Shown here piece after piece: positions 11,953 to 24,049 of a stretch of 64,000 nucleotides of DNA. The notes beneath the pieces were generated by a model. That model did not search any database, was not told where the DNA came from, and worked only from the letters and a program-made list of their open reading frames with translations. Source of the DNA: Lepturacanthus savala (lineage: Eukaryota; Chordata; Actinopteri; Scombriformes; Trichiuridae); contig CM060464.1 of the NCBI GenBank assembly GCA_030544235.1, positions 21,693,652-21,757,651 of the forward strand. Reading direction: 5' to 3'. A program made the position numbers and the translations under genes. The first letter of the stretch is position 1. Every line of letters begins with the position of its first letter.

Positions 11953-12805
11953 ACCTACTAACAGAACTGAGTCCCCGCATCAAACTGTAGTTACATCAGT
12001 AACTATGGGAAAAAATCATTAACCCAGTCATCTTATAATATTATTGTTGCAAACATTTTATGTAGTCTGTATTTTAATAAAACACCTTAACAACTACATT
12101 TCCACAGAGAAAATAACTATAAAATGAAAATGACACAAAACAGTAAATAATCCATAAAATGTGCCTAAGCTAAGATAATACAACTACATTTTTCATTATA
12201 TTAATTTTCCCAATAATAAAGAAAATACATTTGTAGTTTGCTTTCCCTGCATTCTTCAGTGCCATCTTTGTGGCTTGGTTTGTTGTGGAAAGATGCAATG
12301 CATGCTGGGTACCCCTTAATCACAAGAAGAGTCTCAAAAGAATTTGAGAAAATTTTGAGGTTCAGTTAAGTCTCAATCTCATCCCTTGTTTTAAAGGTTT
12401 GAGAATTGGTACAGCACTCAGGAAAACATGCATGTTTGAGATTGAGGGTGAAGATTGAGGGAGGGATTTACACAAACAATTTAATTGGTTTATCCATACC
12501 AAGATTTTACTGGCAAATCAGTAAGTATTTTGGATGCAATGGTATTGAGTAATGAGACAGCAAATTCATAACTACATTTACATTTGTATTGTATGGGACA
12601 GTGACAAGTATTAAACTGTAAGATTACTACTTGTCCATTTTTGTGTCCCTCACTTCCTCTGCTATACAGATATTATAGGCTACATCATCATGCTCTATAG
12701 GTCCTGCTGCCATTAATGATGAACACGTTTATGACCTAGAAGCTTTGTTTTAGGAAAATCAATTTCTCCTCAACAAAATAGGCGGTTTTACCTCGCTCAG
12801 CAGTG

Positions 12806-12888
12806 ACGATCTGCCGGCTCAGTGGTTTTACCACTGCTTGCTCAGAGTGGCAAATAAATAAATTGTGAGTTCAAATCCAGCACCTGAC

Positions 12889-12890
<2 letters not shown>
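12806..12890 (+). repeat. weak tRNA-like sequence with (CA)n tail
   Basis: A GGCTCAGTGG block resembles a tRNA A box, and GAGTTCAAATCC about 50 bp later resembles a B box. A (CA)n tract follows at once. This could be a decayed SINE head or chance. Acceptor-stem pairing is poor. Confidence 0.25.

Positions 12891-12959
<69 letters not shown>
12891..12959. repeat. (CA)n microsatellite, about 34 units
   Basis: An uninterrupted CA dinucleotide run of 69 bp. It accounts for the overlapping spurious open frames on both strands that read Thr-His or Cys-Val repeats. Confidence 0.97.
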
Positions 12960-12961
<2 letters not shown>

Positions 12962-13380
12962 TGTACACATGTTGTGCTACTGAACAACCTTGCTTTATGT
13001 ATTTATCCTGTATCATCATCATTTATCATGTGTCATTCTATGCAACTCCTATGAGCACTCTTTGTATTATTGAATGATTAAACTGATATGCATGTTAAAA
13101 ATATCTTTTGTTTTCAATTACAACTATATCTGATAGTTGGTAGTTTATAGTTTGGTGGATTAACTTCTTGTTAACTGTGACTCTTTTAGATCTAAAGGTC
13201 GTGAGCTAAAATCCAGTGCTCAACAAAGCTGAAGGTGAAAACAATGTTGTGTCATGTTCATGTTATTCAAAACTGTTTAATGAGGCCAGCCAAAGCATTT
13301 GTCTTTCCCAGTTATTAGTTATATTTAGCATTTTGTATTTCTAATTTTATTTGAGCTGTTATTGTTAATATTGCTGTTGC

Positions 13381-13595
13381 TTTGTCTTTGTCTCCCTCTC
13401 TCTCAACCCAACCAGTTAAGGCAGATGACCGCTCACCTAGAGCCATGTTCTGTTTGAGGTTTCTTCCTGTTAAAGGTGAGTTTTCTCTTGCCACGGTCAC
13501 AATTTGCTTGCTCATTGGGTCTCTATTAAAAGCGAGTATGGCCTAGACCTGCTTTTAAAAGGTCATGATAGGATTTAGGTGCAATATAAACAAAT
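13381..13595 (+). mobile_element. LINE 3'-UTR tail (L2/Rex1-like family)
   Basis: The order of landmarks matches a very common fish LINE 3' tail: AACCCAACCAGTTAAGGCAG, then GAGGTTTCTTCCTGTTAAAG, then CTTGCCACGGTCAC, TTGCTTGCTCATTGGG and TATGGCCTAGACCTGCT. The usual closing segment ending in repeated ATTGA is decayed to a short GCAATATAAACAAAT. No coding part is attached, so the copy is strongly 5' truncated. The family name is recalled, not searched. Confidence 0.65.
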
Positions 13596-13599
13596 TACC

Positions 13600-14690
13600 T
13601 GTCTACATCGGGCCAAACATAATCTCAACCACCTTTTCACTCTGCTGCCCCCTGGAAGGTGCTATAGTTCTATTAAGACCTGCATTTCCAGACTGAACTC
13701 CAGAAACTCAAATATATGGCTAAGTGTAATATACTAAACTACCTAAATTATTTATTTAGGTTCATTATTTTTAAATTCATGCTCATTTTAATACTTAATG
13801 TGTGTATTCATGTTGTTGGTGTGCTGGTGTCTTTATGTACTATTGAGAAGAAGAATTTATTCAATTATTGATAACACAAAATAAAAGGCACATTGTTCAA
13901 ATCACTGGTGGCATAACAAAGCAAAGACAAAAACACACAGATGTCTTGAGAGAAGAAAAGCAATTTGGAATTTTTATGTTTCATGCTGCGTTTTGAGCTT
14001 AAGGTTTATTTGTAACAGTCTGTCTTGAAAAATCTAACCTCCCCAACGTACGCAGGCTTAAACGTTTGGCTGAGTGGATTTTCAAGGATGCTTTTCATTA
14101 AGTGGCATTACTGTGGATTTAAGACTTGCTCACGACCAGTCATGACAGGTCGGCGTCATCATTTAACCTCACAAATCACTCACAGCATCTAAGAGCCACA
14201 TTAGAGCTATCAATCAACTGCAATGTCAGTACACAAGTCAACAGTAACTCAGGTATAGGTAGCAGGACACAGGCGTCTACACCAGTGGTTCCAAACCATG
14301 GGGTCGCTCGATTAGTCAAAGGGGTCATGAGACAATATAATAGAATAGGATACAGAAAATGCATATTGTGCACACAATATTGTGATTTTTTCTTTATTTA
14401 CTTAAGCTATCTTCCAATTTCTCCTTTATTTATTATAAAATATCTGTATTTTACCTTCTTAATCCTTCAGGCAAACTTTTACAACTAGATGTTTGTGCTT
14501 TTGTTCGAGGTTGCATGCTTGCAAGTAAGTACTATAACAATAAGCACTAGCCTATAACAATAGTAAAAAGACAGGGAAAACAGCTAGCTTACAATAGCTC
14601 AGATAAAAATATGCCTACCTCCATCTAAAGTTTAAAGTCGTGGTTTTATAGAAAGTTAGAATATGTAACCAGATACATGTTAGTGTCCCT
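13600..14690. other. unclassified DNA
   Basis: No element ends recognised. The 120-codon open frame at 14126-14488 has a stretch of tyrosines and leucines from AT-rich sequence and no domain. Confidence 0.4.
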
Positions 14691-14698
14691 AAGACATG

Positions 14699-14720
14699 TT
14701 TTTTTTTTTTTTTTTTTTTT
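14699..14720. repeat. poly(T) tract
   Basis: An uninterrupted run of about 22 T. It could be the poly(A) end of a minus-strand retro-insertion, but the sequence to its left shows nothing I recognise. Confidence 0.9.
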
Positions 14721-14724
14721 ACCT

Positions 14725-16290
14725 TGAATGAAAGAAATCAGGCTGGTTATTCATGCTTTCATTATGCTAAGCTAAGATAATTGACCAGGAAACACACAGG
14801 GATGCTCGGTGATCTTTTTCACCCCATAGTCAGAGATGAGCATCTATAAACATTTTCACATTTTTAAGAAAACTTCAACTCACAAAAACACTTTTTTTGA
14901 AAATGTTTTTCTCAGCCTTTTCCCACTTGTCTATATTATATAATACAAATATATAAATAAAAATGCATTTCATAAAATAAAAGTGTATGAAATCTACACG
15001 CTATTGTATTTTTGTTGTTAAAACATTAAGTTTCAACCAAGTACTGTAGGATTTGGGCACTTTTCTTGCTTGTAAAAAGGACATACAATAAAAAAAACAA
15101 AAGTTAAGTCACCTCAAAATGGGCTAGAAATACTTGTGGTTATGGCAACCAATGCCCATTACAACAAGATACTGGCACATGATTCTATTAAGACAGAATT
15201 TATAAAAAAAAAAAAAAACAACACAAAAAAACACAAAAAAACACAAACCAATCCTTTAATTAAAATTATAAAGCATTATATGGAATCTGATGTCTACCAT
15301 TATGTCAAAAGGTGAATAAGAACCTTGTATCTTTTAAAACTGCAATGTAATAATTTAAAATGTAGTTGTATATTGATAATTATGTGATTGTAATGCTGCT
15401 CAAAGGCCGATAGCAGCAGACTGTGATTGCAACGGGCCGCTCTCGTGAATGTGTGTAATCACGTTAGTTCAAAGAAAGGTGACAGTGAAGAAGAGGACGC
15501 GCGTGCTCAGTGAGACTTCTCTTGCAGCTGGAAGCTTTTTAAGTCAAACTCTCAATCCTGTTTTGTCTGAAATCTTCCCCTGTAGGCTAATGGGTGTCTG
15601 AATGAAACCATTACCTCCTTTTTCCCTGTTCAGATGTAATCTCCTGTCTGGGCTTGTTGCATTTGTGTTTTTGATTTGTGATGATTGCATCCCTGTCAAA
15701 ATTCCCTGTCAAATTATTTTATCCAGGCATAAGAATACTAGAGATAAGTCATGATGCTATATATGAGGAGATTTTACGATATGTAAGAGTTAAAAGATCA
15801 ACTGGTATATAATATCATAGACTGTCTATGTCTAGGTTTTATGCTTTGGAAGACAGCTGTGATGTTAACCACGAAATAACTTTTCTTATTTAGGTGTAAT
15901 TTTGGAAAATGTGTCCCTTGAAAGTGTGTCAAAAGCTTTTGACATTCCCTTTGTTTGTTTAACATTAAAATATTATGAACATGAGCAATCTGATCCGGCT
16001 TCACAGAATGAGTTTTGCATTCAAAACCAAGCATTGTTTCAGAATGCCTCTGAAACTGTCCAAACCTGTAATTTCATAATATTCTATTAAAATGACACAG
16101 GGAAAAAAATACGTTAATGAGCCAACTGCAGGATTTGTCTCTTTATAAAATAACACAATCACAGTTATTGGCTGTTGGGTTTCCAGCTTTAACAAAAGTT
16201 GCAAACAAACTAGAAGATGTTAAAAATGTTCTTCAACCGTGCTCAGACTCACCATCAAACACGGAATGATTAATAACCATCTCTATTAAC
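14725..16290. other. unclassified DNA
   Basis: AT-rich, with an A-rich imperfect CAAAAAAACA repeat at 15208-15250. The overlapping open frames around 15800-16200 lie on both strands of the same DNA and show no domain. Confidence 0.4.
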
Positions 16291-16292
16291 TG

Positions 16293-16296
<4 letters not shown>

Positions 16297-16340
<44 letters not shown>
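16297..16340. repeat. (AT)n microsatellite
   Basis: A 44-bp uninterrupted alternating AT run. Confidence 0.95.
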
Positions 16341-16344
<4 letters not shown>

Positions 16345-16619
16345 TGCCCTCCAAACATTTATAAAGAAAAATCATGAATGCACACATTTTTATTGATAGA
16401 CTTTGTTAATACATCAACCGGGCCATTTGTACTCTGTGGGACTTCTTCTGAAGCAGTATTTTTTAGTGTTGGTTGGTTTGGGCTCTTCTGTTAGTGGTAG
16501 GCTGTGAAGAGGAAAAAAGACACTTCATCTGAGCAGGGTTCATCCAGACAGGGCCAAGTCATACTCAAGGACTCTCAAGTATTTTTCAAAAAATCATTCC
16601 TATTTTCAAGTATGAAATG

Positions 16620-16810
16620 ATTTTCTCTTTAGAACACGGCTCTCTCGAACACTTGATTCTGATTGGTCAATCAACAAAATTCTGCAGTGTTATTTTGTGA
16701 TAGATCACCACTTCTCCACTGCTCCATTGAACGAACCGTTGCTAGGGTCACATAGTAACGGCCATCGAGTGTGAATGCTCTCAGCTCCGCACAGGCACAG
16801 ATAATTAAAG
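16620..16810. repeat. possible MITE fragment
   Basis: Contains GAACACTTGATTCTGATTGG followed about 80 bp later by CCGTTGCTAGGGTCAC and AGTAACGGCC. I associate this combination with a fish non-autonomous repeat. The ends were not found. Confidence 0.3.
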
Positions 16811-17399
16811 GGAATATACCACTCGTGACTACAGGAATTAACTTATGGAAATGGGCGAATTTATCAAAATGTTAAACTCTCCCTTTAAGAAAAACTATAC
16901 ATGTAAATATAATCCCAACTCTCATCTCAACCCTCACCCTTAATGTCTTGAGACTGTGTAGATATATTAAGATATATAAAATAAAATATAAAATAAGATA
17001 TATTAAAATAAATTGTTAATGCTTACTGAATGGTAGGACAGCAACCCAGGTGAAGCAGACTCCATCTTTGTCCCTTTTGTCTGTCTAGAGGGAACGTAAA
17101 GCGTGACCCTTTCCCGCCTCCTATAGGAAAAGGTCTTGGTCCTGCCACTCAACACACATTAAATGTGTTAAGCTTTCTGTGCATTTTTGTTAACATGTAA
17201 CAGCACATTTTTTTGTTATTTTTAACAAATTCCTTCTTAGTGTGCTATTTTTCTACATGTTGACTTGTACACAACTTGATTGCACCAAATTCTTTGTGTG
17301 TGGGCATGTGTGTTAATGTGCTGGTGGTGAAGAGAATGAACAGATAGTTAACTTGGAGTTGGAGTGAAAAAGGGGATGAACAGGATGAAAAGAGGATTT

Positions 17400-17400
<1 letters not shown>

Positions 17401-17444
<44 letters not shown>
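17401..17444. repeat. (GA)n microsatellite
   Basis: A 44-bp GA run. Minus-strand open frames reading Leu-Ser repeats across this site are artefacts of it. Confidence 0.95.
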
Positions 17445-17447
<3 letters not shown>

Positions 17448-17612
17448 GGGGTTGATCAAAAAGGAGGAATACAGACATGAAGAAAGTACAGAAGAAAAAA
17501 TAAGATAAGGAAACAAAGCTGAGAAAAGGCTGAGTCGAGGAGACAAAATAAAAAGGACAAATCGGGAGGTGTCACATGAAGCGTTTGGCTTGTGTCAGGC
17601 CAAGGGTCTGTG

Positions 17613-17614
<2 letters not shown>

Positions 17615-17657
<43 letters not shown>
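17615..17657. repeat. (GT)n microsatellite
   Basis: Uninterrupted GT run. It is one of four simple-sequence tracts within about 450 bp (17401-17846). Confidence 0.95.
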
Positions 17658-17658
<1 letters not shown>

Positions 17659-17756
17659 TGATGGGAAAGGTTGACAGACTCATGATGTCATCAGGTGACA
17701 TTTAGTTGACAGGGGCCATGCAACAGATGGTGCAATGGGATGAGAATGAAGTCTAT

Positions 17757-17793
17757 GTTTGTGTGTGTATGTGTGTCTTTACATCAGTCTATC

Positions 17794-17846
<53 letters not shown>
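17757..17846. repeat. interrupted (GT)n microsatellite
   Basis: A short GT block (17757-17777), a 21-bp interruption, then a long pure GT run (17799-17846). Confidence 0.93.
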
Positions 17847-17847
<1 letters not shown>

Positions 17848-18302
17848 GAGCACAGGGACACCTTTTGTTTCAGAAGTGATGTGATGCTAATTGGTCCAAA
17901 AGGTTACCAGGTTCAAGTAATACGTTCATCATGTGGTCATCAAAGTGGCTCCCAATCATGGTCAAAGTTTTCTGGTATGCCGGCCTCTCAGTGATGTGAA
18001 CTCTCCTTCCTCTCCTTCTTCTTCTTCTTCTTTTAAGGAGTTGACCCTTTGGAGTTTCAGAAGGAGTTGAGGTACAGAATGAGGACTTTAAAGGGCATGA
18101 CTGAAAAGAAGAGGAAGTCCATAAGTAGCCTTCACTCACAGTAAGAAAGTGATGCATGTATTTTGTGCCAGGGGAAGACGTAAACAGTAAAACATGATGA
18201 AACTGAATGGATCACCATGAATTTCAGTTCCAAAGCAGCATCACAGGGCACTTAAAATCAACCATGAAGACGTTGAAATGACTCTGAATTCAAGTCAGTA
18301 CA

Positions 18303-18830
18303 CAGTAGGGCTGTGACTCCAAATTTCAGTATTTGAATATAATTCATATATATATTTGTTATATTTAAACCTCTTATGGTCATTTTTTAATATTCAAACC
18401 TTTTGTGGCCATTATTTTTAAATGTGTTGGCGTCAAAACATTTTCAATTCAGATTCAGGCTTTTTCACACCTGGTGAAGTTGCGCATCGCAAGTTCATTA
18501 GTAAGGCTCTTACTGTTCATCTGGGGTCCCATATGAAATAGGTGAGGTTAGCGTCTAATAATAGACTAAAACAATGGAAACTTAAGTAAGCTAAGCTAAG
18601 TAGGTAAACAAGAAGTAAGCTAATAAGTAAGCTAACCGTAAGTTAGATGAAGGGGGTTTGGGGATCTGCCATCTTCTGTTTAACATGGCCCTCTAGTGGA
18701 CAGAACATATATTTGACTTTTTTTTGCAAAGGTAGGTCTTAGTGTAAGCATTTCATGGTCAAGATATTATGAATAATTCTTTGAATATAACATTTTGAAT
18801 ATCACTTTTGGGCAAAAGTCCCAGTTGTAC
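18303..18830. mobile_element. possible MITE with AATAT-rich ends
   Basis: Starts CAGTAGGGCTGTGACTCC and soon carries TATTTGAATATAATTC. Near the other end are TGAATATAACATTTTGAATA and GGGCAAAAGTCCCAG. The ends are rich in inverted GAATAT motifs, as in known fish MITEs. The flanks CAGTACAC and TTGTACAC agree at 6 of 8 positions, which is not enough to claim a target duplication. Confidence 0.35.
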
Positions 18831-18839
18831 ACACAGATC

Positions 18840-20085
18840 CTCTGAAATTTCAGTGTTTGACTAGGACTGATTTTGGTTTGTGTAATTTGAATTCATTGAA
18901 TTCACATTATTTTTTCACATCCAATGTCAGAGCATAAATTACAAGCTTAATAATTCTAATTGAATCTTATATCTCAAACAAACACAAAAAAATGTCTAAT
19001 AATGACATTTAAAACACTTTAGAGAAAGAGTAAATCCAACAATAAGGACCTTCATGACAACAATAAATCTACAAGACATTCATTGCATGTGAGGCAACAA
19101 TTTCATGAGCTATTTTAAGATTTCATGCTCTGTTTTTCAGTATGTTTGGTTTACACTCGAGGCCGAGATTTATTAATAGATAGTATTGTCTATATGTACA
19201 ACTGAGAGAACTTAGGCATGTCCTTACTGGAGTGTAATTTGTTCATTAGTCACATCCTTAAAATAAATGCATGATACCTTTAACTGAAACAGTTTTAAAT
19301 TAACACATACAGCATAAAGATTGTGTGACAATACACTGTTTCTCTTCCAGATGCTACCTTCCATAGTCATGTCTTTGGGGTATTCAAAAAATATGCAGTC
19401 ATGTTTCCTTGTTTCTCTGCTCTGCCCCAGTAGTTCTGCTCACTGTGAGGAGGAGACAGCTCAATGGTTTGGAAAAAAAATGATCCCCCAGGGTGATTAG
19501 AGGATAAAATACTGGAAAATACTGTAATGTAGGCTACTGGGGGACACATTATGAAATGCAATGAGTTGCAGTTTTGTTAAAACCACTAATAAAAGTCTAT
19601 TTTGAGATGAATGTCACAGTGGAACACATTATGATGAAAGAATGCAATACAGCCCTCCAATCATACATTTTTGTCTGTTTTGCTGCAAAGGAGCTACCCG
19701 GCAGTGACTTCATATACATGAATGTTTGTTTTCCCCCCTTTTGAATGGAATCTAATTAACATTTCTATTTATTATTTGAGTGTGAGATGAAATGACTGGA
19801 TGAGACATCCTGTTTACAAGCTCTGCAGTGTGTAATCACAAAGAAAGGTTATGACATCAAAGAAATCCAGGGCTCCCCTGAGATCAAACAATCGACAAAG
19901 ATGTTCTGAGTGTCATCATTGCTGCAATGCTGAGCTTTATACTGAACCATCCGTTATTTTCTGTGCCAGCCAAATAGTGCATTATTGTACTAATGCCACT
20001 TTCACTACAGAGGAGGATGAAACAGTATGTATTGTTTCCATGTTAACGGTAGTCTGATATACTATAATTTCTGCGTCTTTCTCCT
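18840..20085. other. unclassified DNA
   Basis: AT-rich with no recognised exon or repeat end. Confidence 0.4.
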
Positions 20086-20089
20086 AATC

Positions 20090-20656
20090 ACTTCCAAGTC
20101 CACCCTTGGCAAACCCAACAACCCCTTTTCCATCGATGGGTTGCTGCCTCCCCTTCCTCCCAGGCGCATGACCTTGGTGTAACCCTCAACCCCATCCTTG
20201 CAATATCGCTAAAATCAGTTCCTCTCTTGCACTCCCCACTGCTGAAACACATCTGTGCCTTTACTAATCCACTCCTCCCATCTGGACTAGTGCAGTTCAC
20301 TTCTCAATAGCAGCAAAGCCAACCTGATCAGAACAGAACAGAGTCCAACTGGTCCAGAACTCAGTCTCCTGACTTCTCACACTCTTAAGTCTTAAAAGAT
20401 CTGCCCCGGCTTCCTGTCTCTTACTGGATATAAAATACAAAAATCTCTTATAAATACAAAATGCTTGTCATCGCCTAAAAAGTCCTTCCCAATCTAGCCC
20501 ATCCATATCTGTCAGGCATCCCTCTCGTTGTATCTACCCTCAGATCCTCAGCTTGCTTTCTCTCCACTCCCAAGTGCAACTCCACAGTTTTTGAGATTTC
20601 TCTACTGCAGCTTCCAGGCTCTGGAACTCTCATTCCCCTGACAGCAGAAACTCACA
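20090..20656 (+). pseudogene. degenerate L2/CR1-type LINE polymerase C-terminus
   Basis: Translation with frame changes shows the order of blocks typical of these LINE proteins downstream of the catalytic site: LGVTLNP near the start, a CAFTNPLLPSGLVQF region, a SNWSRTQSPDFS region where QNAAARLL is expected, a LPRLPVSYWI block (about 20406-20435) where HWLPV..RI is expected, then NLAHPYLSGIPL, and finally LPGSGTLIP where AP.LWNSLP is expected. Stops and frameshifts are numerous, so this is an old copy. The SINE at 20669 sits exactly at its 3' side. Confidence 0.65.
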
Positions 20657-20668
20657 GTCTTCCAAACT

Positions 20669-21027
20669 CATCTCATTTTCTATACCTGCTTATTCCTTAT
20701 TAGGGTCACATGGTCTGCTGGAGCCAATCCCAGCACATTACGGCGAGAGGCAGGGATACACCCCAGATGGTCTCCAGCCAATCGTGGGGCACACACACCA
20801 TTCACTCACACATTCACACCTACGGGCAATTTAGAGTCTCCAATTAACCTCAGTATGTTTTTGGACTGTGGGAGGAAGCCGGAGTACCCGGTGAAAACCC
20901 ACCAGACACGGGGAGAACATGCGAACTCCACACAGAAAGATCCCAGACCCAGGACCAAGGAGGTCTTGAACCTGCAACCTTCTTGCTGTGATGCAACAAC
21001 GCTAACCCCTGCGCCACCATGTCACCC
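20669..21027 (-). mobile_element. tRNA-headed SINE, near full-length copy, perfect 12-bp TSD
   Basis: Minus-strand copy flanked by the identical 12-mer GTCTTCCAAACT at 20657-20668 and 21028-21039. Read on the minus strand from 21027 it begins GGGTGACATGGTGGCGCAGG, with an A-box-like TGGCGCAGGGG and a B-box-like GGTTCAAGACC. It ends AATAAGCAGGTATAGAAAAT plus GAGATGA. It is the longest copy of the family in the window (359 bp). It inserted into, or at the edge of, the old L2/CR1 relic, which gives an order of events: LINE first, SINE later. Confidence 0.85.
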
Positions 21028-21047
21028 GTCTTCCAAACTATTGATAG

Positions 21048-21615
21048 GAATTTCGGCTCTTTTTAGTGAGCCAGATGATTTGGCTCAGCTTGTTAAGAAG
21101 AGCTGGTTCTCCATTATACTACATATACCTTTTGTAATTCACCCACATTTAGTGCTATTTTGACTTGTCATTTGTATTTGAACACATATATCATTTAATT
21201 TTTAATAAATTGCTGTAGCCAATTGTATTTACAGTTGAGAAATCCCTTGTAACTCTCTAACTTGTTACGCAAGGCAAATAGAAATTGCCTATAAAAACCT
21301 AAGCATAAAAATAAAAGGACAGCTATTGACAGCTATATTATTATTATTTTTTTTTAAACAAACACCTAACAAAACAAGTACAGTACTGAAAAAAAAATAT
21401 GAATTAAATACAGTAATCAAATAAATATGCTTTAAAATAAAACCAAAATATTTTGTTACAGAGTAAAAATAATAAGCACCCCCAACCCTTCCCTGATGGG
21501 TGGGATGACACCTGTCAATCCTTACAGTTGGATGCACAGCACGCACATGACACCCGTAGTCAACGCCCGCAGCACGGGCTCTTTGAACCGGCTCGTTCTT
21601 GACTGACACATCACG
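21048..21615. mobile_element. possible non-autonomous DNA transposon with GAGCC motifs at both ends
   Basis: One side carries GGCTCTTTTTAGTGAGCC, TTTGGCTCAGCTTGTTAAG and AAGAGCTGGTTCTC. The other carries GGGCTCTTTGAACCGGCTCG. Clusters of GAGCC/GGCTC near both ends occur in a fish DNA transposon family. Target duplications were not found. Confidence 0.35.
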
Positions 21616-21639
21616 ATCAAGCCAAACCTGCCTCAAGGC

Positions 21640-22885
21640 CACATCATCTCCACTGTCCTCTAAGGTGCTCAGACCCGGTGCTCAGAAGTGGAGGAATGTT
21701 CGGACTTCCATAGTCAAGCGGACTTCTGTGTTGTAGTTCCCTGTAAATATGTCCATAAAACACAAATTTATGTGTTGTTTTCACTCTTTTGTCATGACGT
21801 CCTACACTGTTTACAGCCATGGAATGCCACAAGTGACCTCAAACTTTGCCTCCATCACCAACTTTGCCTCCACTTCTGTTTCACTATGGGATGGTGGGAA
21901 GTACAAAACGCAGATCGGTGTCACATTTATTGGAGGCCCATGTGAAAAATACATGCCGAGCAGTGTTTTGTGTGACTGATGCGTGGAGTTTTTTGTTCCA
22001 TGCAAGTAGACAAGCACCTTTAGAGGACTGAATGATTGACTGTGATGCTTTACAACAGGTCTAGAAATACAGCACCCACCACCCTCCTTTATCAAAGTGG
22101 CTTTTAATAATTTCAAGGAAATTTGAAGTCATTAAACTTTAAACATTAAACTTTTTTTTCAAGCTTACTTTTCTCCTGAGTTGATCTAATCCTTTCCATG
22201 ACTGTTTTGTTTTTCCATTGCTCTGTTTAATTATCTTAAGAAAGAAATGTGTTTTTGCCTTTTAAATATCAAATAATCGGTTGCTAAAACTAGATTTAGA
22301 GATTTTTCTTAGAGCTGCATCTCCTGTCTTCAAGGCTTCATTTTTCTCGGGTAAAATCTGATTATAGTTTTACTTAATAAGCAGTGTTTTTGTATATTTA
22401 GACAAAAATGTGTAAATGTTGTGGAAATTAGATCCACACAGGCCCTGATCACAGTTTGAATCATTAATTAAACCCCCCGCCCCCCATTTAGTTTCCCTGA
22501 CATCATTCTTAAAATGTTCTATATCTTTTTGTGAATGAATGCGACCTGTTTTTACCCTCCTTTCTACTTTGCCAATATGCCTGTGATTAGATTATATGTA
22601 TTTGATATATGATCAACTTTGTTCTTAAAAAATAAATCCAGCAATGTTTTTGAAGATCTTGTTATTCTTCAGGGTTTTGTTATCTGAGTCTGCATAGCAT
22701 TTTTTCTAGTTTAATCTTACATTACATTTTATAGAATTTTCTTGTTCAGTCCAAATGTGTATTGGGCATTTTTGGACAAATAAGCCCTGATTTTTACATT
22801 TGGTTTGAGGATTTTCTCCCTGCTCGTCAGCTACTGTCATGATGAAGTGATGATGGAGCGTTTGGGGGTGCTGGAGGTTGAGAAA
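21640..22885. other. unclassified DNA
   Basis: Several overlapping open frames at 21688-22116 lie on both strands of one GC-richer segment and show no domain. The remainder is AT-rich. Confidence 0.4.
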
Positions 22886-22891
22886 GTGAAA

Positions 22892-22944
22892 GATTCAATG
22901 GAATTATATTTTGTTCTTCAACCAAAATATAATTTCATTGAATC
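22892..22944. other. perfect short hairpin (22-bp stem, 9-nt loop)
   Basis: The left arm at 22892-22913 starts GATTCAATGGAATTATA. The right arm at 22923-22944 is its reverse complement except for one position that forms a G-U pair in RNA. The loop is TTCTTCAAC. It does not sit at the edge of a recognised element. Confidence 0.9.
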
Positions 22945-23639
22945 ACCTGCTAGGCATTCTGGTGGATTCTTCTGCTGTCATAAGGGGTAGCAAGACCAAC
23001 CTCGAGATATGGATCTAACAGCACTGTCTCACACTGCCCCATATCAGCTGAGACTCAGGTCACCACATGAGTCTTTGACCGGTACTCAAGCAGCTGTTCA
23101 AGGACCTGCAGACAGACCATCAGTGCTGTCCAGATCAAGTAACAAGAAATGGAATGAACTTGAATGTATTTGAATATTTTTAATTCACCCATCCATCAGA
23201 GAACAGAATTTATGACAAATCCATGTTGTTTCTCTCTATTTCTATCTATTTCAATCTATTTATTTTTGCCTGTCAGTTGATGAACCCCCAAGGAGATATG
23301 CCAGATCCTGAATATCCCTGCCTGCAGCCCTCAGAGGGTTCTGCAACTGTCAGCATATGATTCCAGCATTGGAACATACATAATGCTGCCAGCATACAAG
23401 ATCCTCTATTTTTGCTGTCTAAGAAAAGAAGACGGGGAGCTTTGTAGAGGGCATCTGAGAATCATGTACACACTGTACAGTGTGAATCAGAAAAAAAAAG
23501 CCAGAATCAGGTCTCTACATGAGGACCTCAACTGAAAAGATGAAGATGATCACTAACTATGTAGATGGGGCAGTGACAAATCATGGTTGGCAAGATAAGA
23601 AAGTCAAAAACTTTTTAAAATACAGTTTTAAAAGCATTC

Positions 23640-23705
23640 ACCAGGTCTCTCAAAATATTATATATTATATTTATTATATAATTATATATTAAATATAATA
23701 TATTT
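23640..23705. repeat. AT-only imperfect palindrome
   Basis: CAAAATATTATATATTATAT and, about 40 bp on, an inverted counterpart ending ATAATATATTTTG. One arm has an extra TATTA. Low complexity, so some pairing is expected by chance. Confidence 0.6.
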
Positions 23706-24049
23706 TGTGTATATGTTGATTTCTTGTCATTTGAAAGTCTTTTTAAACTTTATTTATTTTATTTTTATTTATTTTTTTACCAAAATCATGATTTTATGCG
23801 ATTTTGGACACAAAATGTCAAATGGTCTAACCAAAAAAGAATGAGAAATTTTAGATATTTTATCCCCCATGAATATAAAACTTGTTGATAGCATGTGTTT
23901 TTATTTTTTTTAAAACCTTTTTAAGAGAGTTAATCTATCTGGTACCAAGTTTTTATGGTTACACCACATGGCTGCTTTGTCACTGACCCAGATATAAATT
24001 AGCACATTACACACATTTTTAGCCAAGTTCATTCCAACTCATTACCACA

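Noticed and set aside
12828..13077. Open frames with Thr-His or Cys-Val repeats on both strands
   Set aside because: They are translations of the (CA)n microsatellite. The same applies to the GT, GA and AT tracts at 17245-17994, 25208-25444, 38536-38868, 46382-46612 and 60422-60731.
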